Shown: piece by piece, positions 1-6,688 of the stretch | Layout: every line of letters starts with the position of its first letter | Numbering within the stretch: the stretch's first letter is position 1 | Source: an uncultured Lachnospiraceae bacterium | GTDB lineage: Bacteria; Bacillota; Clostridia; Lachnospirales; Lachnospiraceae | DNA: 8,186 bases | Direction of reading: 5' to 3' | NCBI GenBank assembly: GCA_947591115.1 | Contig: CANQCX010000087.1 | Span: 1-8,186, forward strand | Notes under the pieces: generated by a model | Database searches by the model: none | The model's input: the letters and a program-made list of their open reading frames with translations, nothing else | What the model was told of the DNA's origin: nothing | Position numbers and translations under genes: made by a program

Positions 1-1244
1 CGCGCCTTAATTCCCTGGTGCGCGCTCTGATCTACATGATAATAACCTGCCGGCTGCTCCGCGCTCAGACGGTATTCCGTTTCCGGATCCGTCGTGGAGA
101 TTGTTTCACTCTCAAAAGAAACCTTGCGGTTTTTTGGTCTTGTTTCCTGACCGTAAATATTAAACGTAATGACTCCGCCGCTGCAATATCCTTCTATATA
201 GATCGGCACGTCGTACGGATTGACAAAACGGAAATCTTTGTAGGTTCCCGCAATGGCGGCGTCCTCCGACGGGTTTACGTAATTGACGATCATGGAATGG
301 TTAAACCGCATGGATATTTCCAATTCGGCGCGGATCGCCGCATTATATAAGGTGGTGGACACCTGACAGATCCCGCCTCCGAAAGACTCTACGGTCGTTC
401 CGTTCAGATAAGAGCCTGCAAGCTCATATCCGTTTTCCTGCGTAAACGGACTGACTGCGGTATATACGGAAAATTCCTCGCCCGGATATACGATGGAGCC
501 GTTGATCTTGGCGCAGCCGTTTTTGACATTCTGCGACCTGCCCGCGCCGGAGGTACTGAAATTCGTCGAAAACGAACCGAGCACGTCCGTAATCTGTTCT
601 AATTCCTCCCGGCTTCCTCTCGGAGCGACCTCCTGCGTAACCAGCTCGATCTCCGCCGTCCCCTGATCCCAGTCTTTTAAACTGTCATTGATCCGGTACA
701 CCGAATCGACGATCGCTACCTCCGTACCGGTTGCCCCCGGTACAAATACAAACTGTCCGTTTTCACGCTTCAGTCCGTTGTCTACCGCTTCGAAATTAAG
801 CGTGGAACGGTGGTCATAGAGCAGCCTTGCCGTCGCCTGTTTATCCACCTCCAGCTTCATATCCAAAACTACGGCATCGTTCTCCAGATCCTTGCTTGCC
901 TTGTAACGGTTAATCAGGCTTCCGGAATGGGCGACTGCAAGCGCTTCCTCCGCCGCCTCCTCCGCGTCTAAGGTTACGCCCATTTCTTCTGCTGTCGTAT
1001 CAAAAGAACCGTCCGCGCCCTTTAACGTAAAAACCGTATCCTGAAGCTCCTGAAGATATTCCTCCATCGCGTCACGCGCTTCTTCTTCCGTCATTCCTCC
1101 GACATCAACCCCGCCGATATATACTCCCTCGGCGATCCGCGGCTCTGCGGCTTCCTCCGCCTTAACGGCTGCCGGTTCCGCGAACAGTAAATATCCGGTC
1201 AACATCAATCCTGCTGTAAGTATGATCCTGTTCGATTTTTTCAT
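1..1244 (-). CDS. Secreted VanW-family protein with start of a G5-like domain (C-terminus cut by window edge)
   Basis: The frame is open from an ATG at 1244 to the left edge, giving 414 residues without a stop. The first 29 residues are a signal peptide: Lys/Arg n-region, hydrophobic core at about 7-22, and a probable cleavage site after VKA at 27-29. Residues about 40-170 resemble the YoaR/peptidoglycan-binding-like region that usually precedes VanW domains. The VanW domain covers about 250-355, with the conserved GGGICQVSTTLYNA at 289-302 and the RFNHS segment at 313-317. From about 373 the sequence looks like a G5 domain, which is lost at the edge. The product is probably exported and acts at the cell wall; the biochemical role of VanW domains is unknown, and the name does not imply vancomycin resistance. 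GAGGG lies 7 nt before the ATG. Family call is secure; function is not. Confidence 0.93.
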   Translation of the reverse strand, partial: MKKSNRIILTAGLMLTGYLLFAEPAAVKAEEAAEPRIAEGVYIGGVDVGGMTEEEARDAMEEYLQELQDTVFTLKGADGSFDTTAEEMGVTLDAEEAAEEALAVAHSGSLINRYKASKDLENDAVVLDMKLEVDKQATARLLYDHRSTLNFEAVDNGLKRENGQFVFVPGATGTEVAIVDSVYRINDSLKDWDQGTAEIELVTQEVAPRGSREELEQITDVLGSFSTNFSTSGAGRSQNVKNGCAKINGSIVYPGEEFSVYTAVSPFTQENGYELAGSYLNGTTVESFGGGICQVSTTLYNAAIRAELEISMRFNHSMIVNYVNPSEDAAIAGTYKDFRFVNPYDVPIYIEGYCSGGVITFNIYGQETRPKNRKVSFESETISTTDPETEYRLSAEQPAGYYHVDQSAHQGIKA

Positions 1245-1290
1245 CTTAAAACCCTCATTCCTACATAGAAATTCCTACTGCTGATTCCTT

Positions 1291-1318
1291 ATTTTAACAT
1301 AACCTCCCACATTTTCAA
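1291..1318 (-). promoter_or_regulatory. Predicted sigma-A-type promoter for the VanW gene
   Basis: On the minus strand TTGAAA (1318-1313) and TAAAAT (1296-1291) are separated by 16 bp; each matches the consensus at 5 of 6 positions. Transcription would start near 1284, giving a leader of about 40 nt before the ATG at 1244. This is a motif match only. Confidence 0.55.
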
Positions 1319-1337
1319 GAATGAATATACACGAAAC

Positions 1338-1371
1338 TCTCCGCCCTGCGGAAAAGTTTTTTGTAAAAACT
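1338..1371 (-). terminator. Possible weak terminator after the 37-residue gene
   Basis: Downstream of the stop at 1390 is an AT-rich 7-bp inverted repeat (1355-1361 with 1365-1371, loop of 3), followed on the minus strand by four T. A short GC-rich hairpin (TCCGC/GCGGA) overlaps it, but its T-run follows on the plus strand, where no upstream gene is seen. Neither is a strong intrinsic terminator. The placement between two minus-strand genes, just before the VanW promoter, is the main argument for it. Confidence 0.25.
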
Positions 1372-1389
1372 CCTCAATCCCCCGAAAAC

Positions 1390-1503
1390 CTAAGAAAAGA
1401 TAAAAGCGGACAAAACGGTGGTCAAAAGCATCGCCGCAACCAGAACCAGTACGATTACCGCCGCCCGCCTTTTTTTCTTCGGGGAATTATGAAATTGATA
1501 CAT
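1390..1503 (-). CDS. Small single-pass membrane protein (37 aa), unrecognised
   Basis: A 37-codon frame starts with ATG at 1503 and stops with TAG at 1390-1392. The protein begins with a short polar segment (MYQFHNSP), then a basic cluster KKKRR at residues 9-13, then an uninterrupted hydrophobic stretch at about 14-36 rich in Ala, Val and Leu. This predicts one membrane helix with the N-terminus inside by the positive-inside rule. GAGGTG lies 7 nt before the ATG, which is strong support for translation. It is divergent from the membrane/TPR gene, with 73 bp between the start codons, and VanW lies downstream on the same strand. I found no clear promoter for it. The layout (basic N-terminus, one C-terminal helix) resembles several tiny Firmicutes membrane proteins such as DUF4044, but I cannot assign a family. 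Existence is likely; function is unknown. Confidence 0.62.
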   Translation of the reverse strand: MYQFHNSPKKKRRAAVIVLVLVAAMLLTTVLSAFIFS

Positions 1504-1508
1504 TTTGC

Positions 1509-1537
1509 TTCACCTCGCTCTCAAAATCGTATATAAT
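1509..1537 (+). promoter_or_regulatory. Predicted promoter for the membrane/TPR gene
   Basis: A perfect TATAAT lies at 1532-1537. The sequence 17 bp upstream (TTCACC, 1509-1514) is a weak -35 match, and there is no TG extension. Transcription would start near 1544, about 33 nt before the ATG. The -35 half overlaps the ribosome binding site of the divergent 37-residue gene. Confidence 0.5.
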
Positions 1538-1576
1538 GCATTTAATGTTTGTATTTTGGAAAGGACACCAACCGTT

Positions 1577-2164
1577 ATGATGCCATTTTTTATAATATTT
1601 GTCGTATTTTTATTGATTTTGCACCATTTTCTCCGCAAAAACACGAGAGACCAGCAAGCGGTAGAGGAAAACTTCTGGAACAGAGAACGGCAGGCCAACG
1701 CCGCGCGGAAAAAGGATATCAGCGGACTTGACTACATTACGCCTCCGCTGGATCGTCTGCCGTTAAATCTCAACACCGAAACGGAACGGCAGCTGGTTTC
1801 GCTTTCGCAGGAAAAAATTCTCAATCTGACCGGCTATACCAACACCGATCTGAAACTGGAATACGGGCCTGCCAATCTGGAAACGCTTTCCCAATGCGAT
1901 GCGAATTTTACCGAGCTGGTACGGCTCCTTACCGCATATTCACAGGAGTTGATCGATGCGGGACAAACGCAGGAGGCGCGCACGCTGCTGGAATTCGGCG
2001 TATCTGTTCAGGCGGACTCCGGCGTCCTCTATACCCGTCTTGCAGATATTTATCAAGCGTCCGGCGAAACCGAAAAAATCCGCCGGCTGATCGACTCTGC
2101 AAACGAATTGCGCAGCATTTCCAAAGACGGAATCATCGAAAAGCTGACCGCTTACCTTCCGTAA
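1577..2164 (+). CDS. Membrane-anchored TPR-like protein of unknown function
   Basis: The protein is 195 residues from the ATG at 1577. Residues 3-18 form a hydrophobic helix (PFFIIFVVFLLILHHF) followed by charged residues, so it is probably an N-terminal anchor with the rest in the cytoplasm. A charged helical segment (about 20-45) follows, then a middle region, and from about 110 helical pairs that look like one or two tetratricopeptide-type repeats (AGQTQEARTLLEFGVSVQ, then SGVLYTRLADIYQASGE). The frame is open back to 1505, but the promoter and the AAGGA at 1561-1565 favour 1577 or the adjacent in-frame ATG at 1580; spacing is a rather long 11 nt to the first. No catalytic motif is visible; a scaffolding or protein-contact role is inference from the TPR-like part. 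The last 13 bp overlap the end of the convergent exonuclease gene. Confidence 0.85.
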   Translation: MMPFFIIFVVFLLILHHFLRKNTRDQQAVEENFWNRERQANAARKKDISGLDYITPPLDRLPLNLNTETERQLVSLSQEKILNLTGYTNTDLKLEYGPANLETLSQCDANFTELVRLLTAYSQELIDAGQTQEARTLLEFGVSVQADSGVLYTRLADIYQASGETEKIRRLIDSANELRSISKDGIIEKLTAYLP

Positions 2165-2859
2165 AGCCGGTAATAACGATCCATGATCCGCGATGCTTCG
2201 TTTCTGGTCAGACCGTCCCAGAAGATCTCGTCCGTAAGCTTGTGCTTTTCACGATAACTGCGAAGCTGCTCGATCTGATGCGCCGTCGCCGGCGTCTGTT
2301 TTTTCACATGGTACTGCAGATGCTTTGGCTCAAACAGCGCCTTCTGCTCCGGCTTCGCCATCTCAAAAAGCCGCTCAAAAACCTGCTGCGTTTCCTGCGC
2401 GTCATCCAGCGCCCGATGCGCATGGTTTCGTTCAATCCCAAAATAACTGCACAGCGCCTCCAATGTTTTGGACTGCTCCGGCGAAAGGAGCTGCCTTGCA
2501 ATTTTTAACGTATCGCAGGCATACCATTCCACAGAACGGTTATGATTAACCGCCCACTGCTTTATAAAGCTATAATCATATCGTATATTGTGCCCCACCG
2601 CAAAATCGGCTCCGACAAAATCCAGCAGCTCCGCTACCGCCTCATCCATAGGTTTTCCCTTCGATGCCATAGCATCCGTAATTCCGGTCAGACGAGTGAT
2701 CCGCTCCGGAATGGGACAGCTGGGATTGACCAGCGCGGAATATGACGCTGTACAGCTTCCGTCCCGTACGCGAACCGCGCCGATTTCAATAATGCGGTCT
2801 TTTTTTACTGCCAGTCCGGTCATTTCCAGATCCACGACCGTATAATCCATTCCTTCCAT
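2152..2859 (-). CDS. DEDDh-family 3'-5' exonuclease (DnaQ/PolC-epsilon type)
   Basis: This 235-residue protein carries the exonuclease fold in its first 165 residues. Exo I is VVDLEMTG with D10 and E12, Exo II is GHNIRYDYSF with D95, and Exo III is HRALDDA with H148 and D153 (H-x4-D), so all metal-binding acidic residues and the catalytic His are present. These enzymes remove nucleotides from DNA 3' ends with two metal ions. No polymerase or helicase domain is attached, so it is a stand-alone nuclease that may act in repair or proofreading. The C-terminal 45 residues form a helical tail ending in an LTRNEASRIM-type motif. The start ATG directly follows the nth stop codon (TAA then ATG, no gap), which suggests translational coupling; a second ATG three codons in is an alternative. 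It is the last gene of the operon and overlaps the convergent gene by 13 bp. Confidence 0.93.
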   Translation of the reverse strand: MEGMDYTVVDLEMTGLAVKKDRIIEIGAVRVRDGSCTASYSALVNPSCPIPERITRLTGITDAMASKGKPMDEAVAELLDFVGADFAVGHNIRYDYSFIKQWAVNHNRSVEWYACDTLKIARQLLSPEQSKTLEALCSYFGIERNHAHRALDDAQETQQVFERLFEMAKPEQKALFEPKHLQYHVKKQTPATAHQIEQLRSYREKHKLTDEIFWDGLTRNEASRIMDRYYRLYGR

Positions 2860-3498
2860 TTAGTTTACCCGTTTATCCTTTGATCTGCACAAATCGCATA
2901 AAAAGCATTCCCCGCATTTGGGATTTCTTGCAAAACAAATGCTCCTTCCGAAGGTAATGATCTGGATATTGTATAAAATCCAGTGATCCTCCGGCAGTTT
3001 TTTCATCAGGTCATACTCTACCTTTTGCGGATCGTCTTCTTTGGTCAGTTCCAGCCGCTTGGAAATCCGCTTCACATGAGTATCTACTACAATGCTTGGC
3101 TCATGGAAAATATTCCCTCGAATTACATTTGCCGTTTTTCTCCCTACACCCGGAAGCGAAGTCAGCTCCTCCAGCGAGGACGGTACTTCCCCGCCGTATT
3201 CTTCTACCAGTTTTTTGGCGCACGCAATGATGTTTTTGGCTTTATTATGATAAAATCCGATGGAATGAATATCTTTTTCCATTTCTTTGACATCCGCCGC
3301 CGCAAACGCTTCCAGCGTCGCATATTTTTGGAACAGCTCCTTTGTTACGATATTTACCCTTGCATCCGTACACTGGGCGCTTAAAATTACCGCGATCAAC
3401 AGCTGCCATGCATTGTCATGATTCAGATAACAAACGTACTCGGTTCCGTATCGTTCATCCATTCGTTTTAAAATTTCTTCCGTTCTTTTTGACGCCAT
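2860..3498 (-). CDS. nth: Endonuclease III, Fe-S DNA glycosylase/AP lyase
   Basis: The product is 212 residues, the usual length of bacterial Nth. It removes oxidised pyrimidines from DNA and cleaves the abasic site by beta-elimination in base excision repair. The helix-hairpin-helix motif LPGVGRKTANV (115-125) contains the catalytic Lys at 121, and VVDTHVKR (137-144) the catalytic Asp at 139. The C-terminal cluster has four Cys at 188, 195, 198 and 204 with the exact C-x6-C-x2-C-x5-C spacing that binds 4Fe-4S. Nothing essential is missing. GGAAGGA (3514-3508) lies 9 nt before the ATG and abuts the TGA stop of the radical SAM gene, 6 bp upstream. The stop is followed at once by the exonuclease ATG. 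Identification is very secure. Confidence 0.97.
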   Translation of the reverse strand: MASKRTEEILKRMDERYGTEYVCYLNHDNAWQLLIAVILSAQCTDARVNIVTKELFQKYATLEAFAAADVKEMEKDIHSIGFYHNKAKNIIACAKKLVEEYGGEVPSSLEELTSLPGVGRKTANVIRGNIFHEPSIVVDTHVKRISKRLELTKEDDPQKVEYDLMKKLPEDHWILYNIQIITFGRSICFARNPKCGECFLCDLCRSKDKRVN

Positions 3499-3504
3499 CT
3501 CTTT

Positions 3505-5265
3505 TCATCCTTCCCTGCTCTTTTCCTCTGCATCCTCACAAACGGATATGCGCTCCGCCTTTGCCCTGCGGTTCAGCGGATTCCGTTCTTCGTAATCAAA
3601 GCGAATCCAAACCGGCTCTTTCCGGTATTCCAAGAAACCGGAGCCTTGCTGCGCCTCCTCCGATAAAAAGTCATAGTGAAACGGCTCCAAATGCTGCTGC
3701 GTCCGGTTCCGGCAGTATTTTTTTGTCTGCATTTTCCACTCCGAAGCAGACGGCGCCCATGCTGGACGGCTCTTACAATTTTCACGCAGATACAGATCAA
3801 ACGTCAGCGCCTCCTCAAACAGCGTTTGCTGCTTTTGGGAAATCCCTCGCTCGCTTTTTAAAAATTCCAGCAGTATCTCGCATCTGCGGAGACGGGAATG
3901 GCTCATCCCGAAATATCCGTTTTTCTCATAAAATGCGCCCAATGCCTGATACATCGCATACGCGTCGGAAAACAGCTTTTCCATCCATTGCATGGTAACT
4001 GCATATTGTCCGCTGTTATAATAAACCTCAAGCATTTCCTCCGCCTGACGGATCAAAAGCAGCTCCTCATAGGACATCCATTTTGTGGCAAGCACCTCAT
4101 ACGGCGGTTTTTTGTGATAAATCATTTCGTATTCGCCGGAATGCTCATAGAGATACGAACCCTTTAACACTTTTAAAAATCCAAGCTGCAGCTGTTCGGG
4201 ACGAAGCGCGTAAATCTCGTTAAACGAACGGCGGAACGCCGGATAATCCTCATAGGGCAGGCCTGCGATCAAATCCAGATGCTGGTGGATATTTCCGCCC
4301 TGACGGATTTTTACCACAACCTCCTTTAACCGCTCAAGCTGCATACTCCGATGAATGGCACGAATCGTCGGTTCGTTCGTGCTTTGTACCCCGATCTCAA
4401 GCTGAATCAGACCCGGGCGCATTTGGGAGAGCAGCAAAAGCTCCTCCTCCGTAAGCAGATCCGCAGAAATTTCAAAATGAAAATTGGTAATTCCGTTATC
4501 GTGATCCCGAATAAACCGCCAGATCTCCTGCGCGTGGGAATGGCTGCAGTTAAACGTCCGGTCTACAAATTTGACCTGACGGACCTTCTGCTCCAGAAAA
4601 AAAGAAAGTTCCTTTTTGACCAGTCCGATCTCCCGAAACCGAAGCGCTCGATCGACGGAGGACAGGCAGTAGCTGCAGGAAAACGGACACCCCCTGCTGC
4701 TCTCATAGTAAATGATGCGGTTTGCAAATATCTCCGTCTGCTGACAGTAAAACGGAATCCTGCTTAACTCCATCGGCAGACGCGGTTTGGTGCGGAGCAG
4801 TCCGCCTCCGTTTCTTTGGAAAACAATTCCGTCGATCTGCGCCAGCTCCTCCTCCGCCTGACAAAAGCCGCTTTGCCGCTTCTGATAATACCGGCACAGC
4901 ATGAGAAAGGTTTCTTCGCCTTCCCCGACCATAACTCCCGCCGCCTCGGGATGTTTTTGAAGAAACGCTTCGGTTTCATAAGACACCTCCGGCCCGCCCA
5001 GCCAGATGGGAACCTGCGGACATAATTGATGAAAATCGTACATGATATCCTCGATCAATTCCAGATTCCAGATATAACAGGAAAAGCACAAAATATCCGC
5101 CCGCTTTTTATAAATTTGTTCCAGAATCTCCTCTTTTGGCTGGTTAATCGAAAATTCCGCAATTTCGATCTGCTTCGCAAACTCATTGGCATAAGCGCGC
5201 AGCGAGTAGACCGCCAGATTTGAATGGATATATTTTGCATTGATCGCAGCCAGTAATATTTTCAT
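3505..5265 (-). CDS. B12-binding-domain radical SAM protein with DUF4080-type C-terminus
   Basis: The protein has 586 residues. Residues 1-130 have the Rossmann-like plan of a cobalamin-binding domain (MKILLAAINAKYIHSN start, WLGGPEVSY at 88-96, GEGEETF at 114-120). The canonical DxHxxG His-on motif is absent, as in many cobalamin radical SAM enzymes. The radical SAM core (about 180-400) has the cluster motif RGCPFSCSYC with Cys at 193, 197 and 200, followed by FVDRTFN (233-239), QLEIGVQS (288-295) and DLIAGLPYED (331-340), all standard core segments. Residues from about 400 onward match the style of the DUF4080 tail of this subgroup. Such enzymes cleave S-adenosylmethionine to a radical, and some methylate unreactive carbons using B12; the substrate here cannot be told. 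GAGG sits 5 nt before the ATG and overlaps the stop of the preceding ASKHA gene. Confidence 0.93.
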   Translation of the reverse strand: MKILLAAINAKYIHSNLAVYSLRAYANEFAKQIEIAEFSINQPKEEILEQIYKKRADILCFSCYIWNLELIEDIMYDFHQLCPQVPIWLGGPEVSYETEAFLQKHPEAAGVMVGEGEETFLMLCRYYQKRQSGFCQAEEELAQIDGIVFQRNGGGLLRTKPRLPMELSRIPFYCQQTEIFANRIIYYESSRGCPFSCSYCLSSVDRALRFREIGLVKKELSFFLEQKVRQVKFVDRTFNCSHSHAQEIWRFIRDHDNGITNFHFEISADLLTEEELLLLSQMRPGLIQLEIGVQSTNEPTIRAIHRSMQLERLKEVVVKIRQGGNIHQHLDLIAGLPYEDYPAFRRSFNEIYALRPEQLQLGFLKVLKGSYLYEHSGEYEMIYHKKPPYEVLATKWMSYEELLLIRQAEEMLEVYYNSGQYAVTMQWMEKLFSDAYAMYQALGAFYEKNGYFGMSHSRLRRCEILLEFLKSERGISQKQQTLFEEALTFDLYLRENCKSRPAWAPSASEWKMQTKKYCRNRTQQHLEPFHYDFLSEEAQQGSGFLEYRKEPVWIRFDYEERNPLNRRAKAERISVCEDAEEKSREG

Positions 5266-5270
5266 GGAAA

Positions 5271-5275
5271 CCTCA
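5271..5275 (-). promoter_or_regulatory. Ribosome binding site overlapping the upstream stop codon
   Basis: On the minus strand TGAGG combines the TGA stop of the ASKHA gene (5275-5273) with the GAGG Shine-Dalgarno of the radical SAM gene, whose ATG starts 5 nt further on at 5265. Ribosomes terminating on the first gene are thus placed on the start signal of the second, an arrangement typical of coupled translation. Confidence 0.65.
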
Positions 5276-6688
5276 TAAATTCATATGTCCGATATAATGC
5301 TCCTCAAACGCGGGATGCTCCGCCAGCACAACCTCTCTTGCATGGCTGCGGATGTTTTCCAACGCTTTATCCGCGCGCACAGCGCCCTCCTGAAGATAAC
5401 GCAGACAGCCCAGCAACGAGGTATTTCCTGCGGCGCAGGTCTTTTTTTCCCATTCCTTTGGAATCAGTCCGATCGCCGCGGCATCCGAAGCATCCAGATA
5501 ATATCCCATTCCGCCCGCCAGATAAACCTGCGCCACGTCCTTTTCCGAAATGTTATATTCCATCAGCAGCAGATCGATTCCGGCGCGGATCGCGGCCTTC
5601 GCCATCTGAATCTGCCGGATATCCTCCTGCGTGATATACAGATTTTCCGGTATCTGACCGCCGCAGACGCCGGATGCCGGATATCCCGTTTCAAAAAACG
5701 GTTCCGCCAGCAGTCCCGTTTCGTCGAGCATTCCGATTTCTTTTAACTTCCTTAAACAGTGCAGTACGCCGGATGCATGAAGGCTGACGGCAAGGTCGCT
5801 TCCTTCAAATGCAGGGCCGGCGGCGGCGGACGCCGTAAGCAGTTTTTGAGAACACCCCAGCGCCATTTCGCCGTTTGTGCCCAAATCCAAGAGCAGAACC
5901 GGCTCCTGCTTTTCCATCATGCCGATCGCGTAAATTCCGCTTACAACGTCCGCGCCGATAAAAGCGGAAAGTCCCGGAAGCAGCGTTTCCGAAATCCGCC
6001 TTCCGCTTTTCAGCGTCCGCTCCCTGTTTGATTTCTCCACGCAGACCGGCGTAAACGGCGCCCTTCCCAGGCCTTCACAGGACCAGCCGCACAAAAGATG
6101 AAGCATGGTGGTATTGGCTCCTATCGCGGCTTTGCACAAGCCAAGATCCGTTTCCCCGCATTCTCCCAGAATTTCACGAAACGCGTCCTCCAGCTCCTGA
6201 TCCAGCCGTTCCTGAATCAGCCTTTGCAGCGTATCCGCCTGTCCGTCCGCCGCAAGGCGGATACGGCTCATCACATCCGCGCCCAGCGCGCGCTGGGGGT
6301 TGGTAAAGCTGCGGAAAAGTTTTTTCCCTTGATAGCAGACCATCATTGCAACGGTTGTCGTTCCGATATCGACCGCCGCTGCCGGCTGCCTGTCCCAATC
6401 GTCTTTTCCCAAAAAATCCGGTTCCCAGACTGCTTCCGGCCGCGTCAGCATTTCTTCTCCGACTGCGTGAAAATCCGGCTGCTTTGGGACGGTTACCTCG
6501 TAGCTTCCCGGCAGACGGAACTGACAGGATTTTACCCTGCCAAATTGTTCGACTTCGACCGCGCATCTTCCGCACGTCCCGTTTCCCGCACATGGAAGGT
6601 CAATTGCAATATGATGTTTTTTTAGTGCCTGCCAGAGGTTTTCCCCTTTTTCTACCGTTACTTTCATGGGTTTTATTTTAACGCTCAC
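5273..6688 (-). CDS. 2Fe-2S ferredoxin/ASKHA (DUF4445) protein, corrinoid-activator-like
   Basis: From the GTG at 6688 the protein has 471 residues. The first 75 are a plant-type ferredoxin domain with CAGNGTCGRC (Cys 33, 39, 42) and a fourth Cys at 55, the 2Fe-2S ligand set. From about 104 comes an ASKHA ATPase core: VDIGTTTVAM (phosphate-1, 106-115), LLDLGTNGEM (phosphate-2) and YLAGGMG (adenosine motif, near 389-395). This architecture is that of RACo-like proteins, which use ATP to re-reduce Co(II) corrinoid proteins; at 471 residues it is shorter than the roughly 600-residue activators. Start choice: GTG 6688 overlaps the ATPase stop as GTGA, and it keeps the first strand (SVKIKP) expected of the ferredoxin fold. 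ATG 6667 would lose that strand; TTG 6703 has GGAG 4 nt upstream and is also possible. Cobalamin partner is inferred. Confidence 0.9.
   Translation of the reverse strand: MSVKIKPMKVTVEKGENLWQALKKHHIAIDLPCAGNGTCGRCAVEVEQFGRVKSCQFRLPGSYEVTVPKQPDFHAVGEEMLTRPEAVWEPDFLGKDDWDRQPAAAVDIGTTTVAMMVCYQGKKLFRSFTNPQRALGADVMSRIRLAADGQADTLQRLIQERLDQELEDAFREILGECGETDLGLCKAAIGANTTMLHLLCGWSCEGLGRAPFTPVCVEKSNRERTLKSGRRISETLLPGLSAFIGADVVSGIYAIGMMEKQEPVLLLDLGTNGEMALGCSQKLLTASAAAGPAFEGSDLAVSLHASGVLHCLRKLKEIGMLDETGLLAEPFFETGYPASGVCGGQIPENLYITQEDIRQIQMAKAAIRAGIDLLLMEYNISEKDVAQVYLAGGMGYYLDASDAAAIGLIPKEWEKKTCAAGNTSLLGCLRYLQEGAVRADKALENIRSHAREVVLAEHPAFEEHYIGHMNL

Noticed and set aside
18..350. 110-residue plus-strand open frame
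   Set aside because: It is the antisense of the VanW/G5 region, which has clear family motifs on the minus strand; no ribosome binding site or protein signature supports it.
1..1244. Vancomycin resistance locus suggested by the VanW name
   Set aside because: No ligase, VanH, VanX or two-component regulator is present; VanW domains are common in secreted clostridial proteins unrelated to resistance.
1321..1536. 71-residue plus-strand open frame
   Set aside because: Low-complexity basic sequence antisense to the 37-residue gene, with no ribosome binding site; the minus-strand frame has both a Shine-Dalgarno and a plausible membrane helix.
1505..1576. Longer N-terminus (24 extra residues) for the TPR-like protein
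   Set aside because: It would start upstream of the predicted -10 box at 1532-1537 and lacks a ribosome binding site; the hydrophobic anchor begins right after the ATG at 1577.
2061..2086. Inverted repeat CCGGCG/CGCCGG with a 14-nt loop, considered as terminator of the minus-strand operon
   Set aside because: The T-run lies in the loop rather than after the stem, and the repeat falls inside the TPR-like coding sequence, so it is probably coincidental.
3342..3998. 218-residue plus-strand open frame spanning nth and radical SAM
   Set aside because: Antisense to two genes with intact catalytic motifs; composition is Pro/Ser/Arg rich with no recognisable domain.
6098..6625. 175-residue plus-strand open frame
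   Set aside because: Antisense shadow of the ferredoxin-ASKHA coding region; no start signal or domain.
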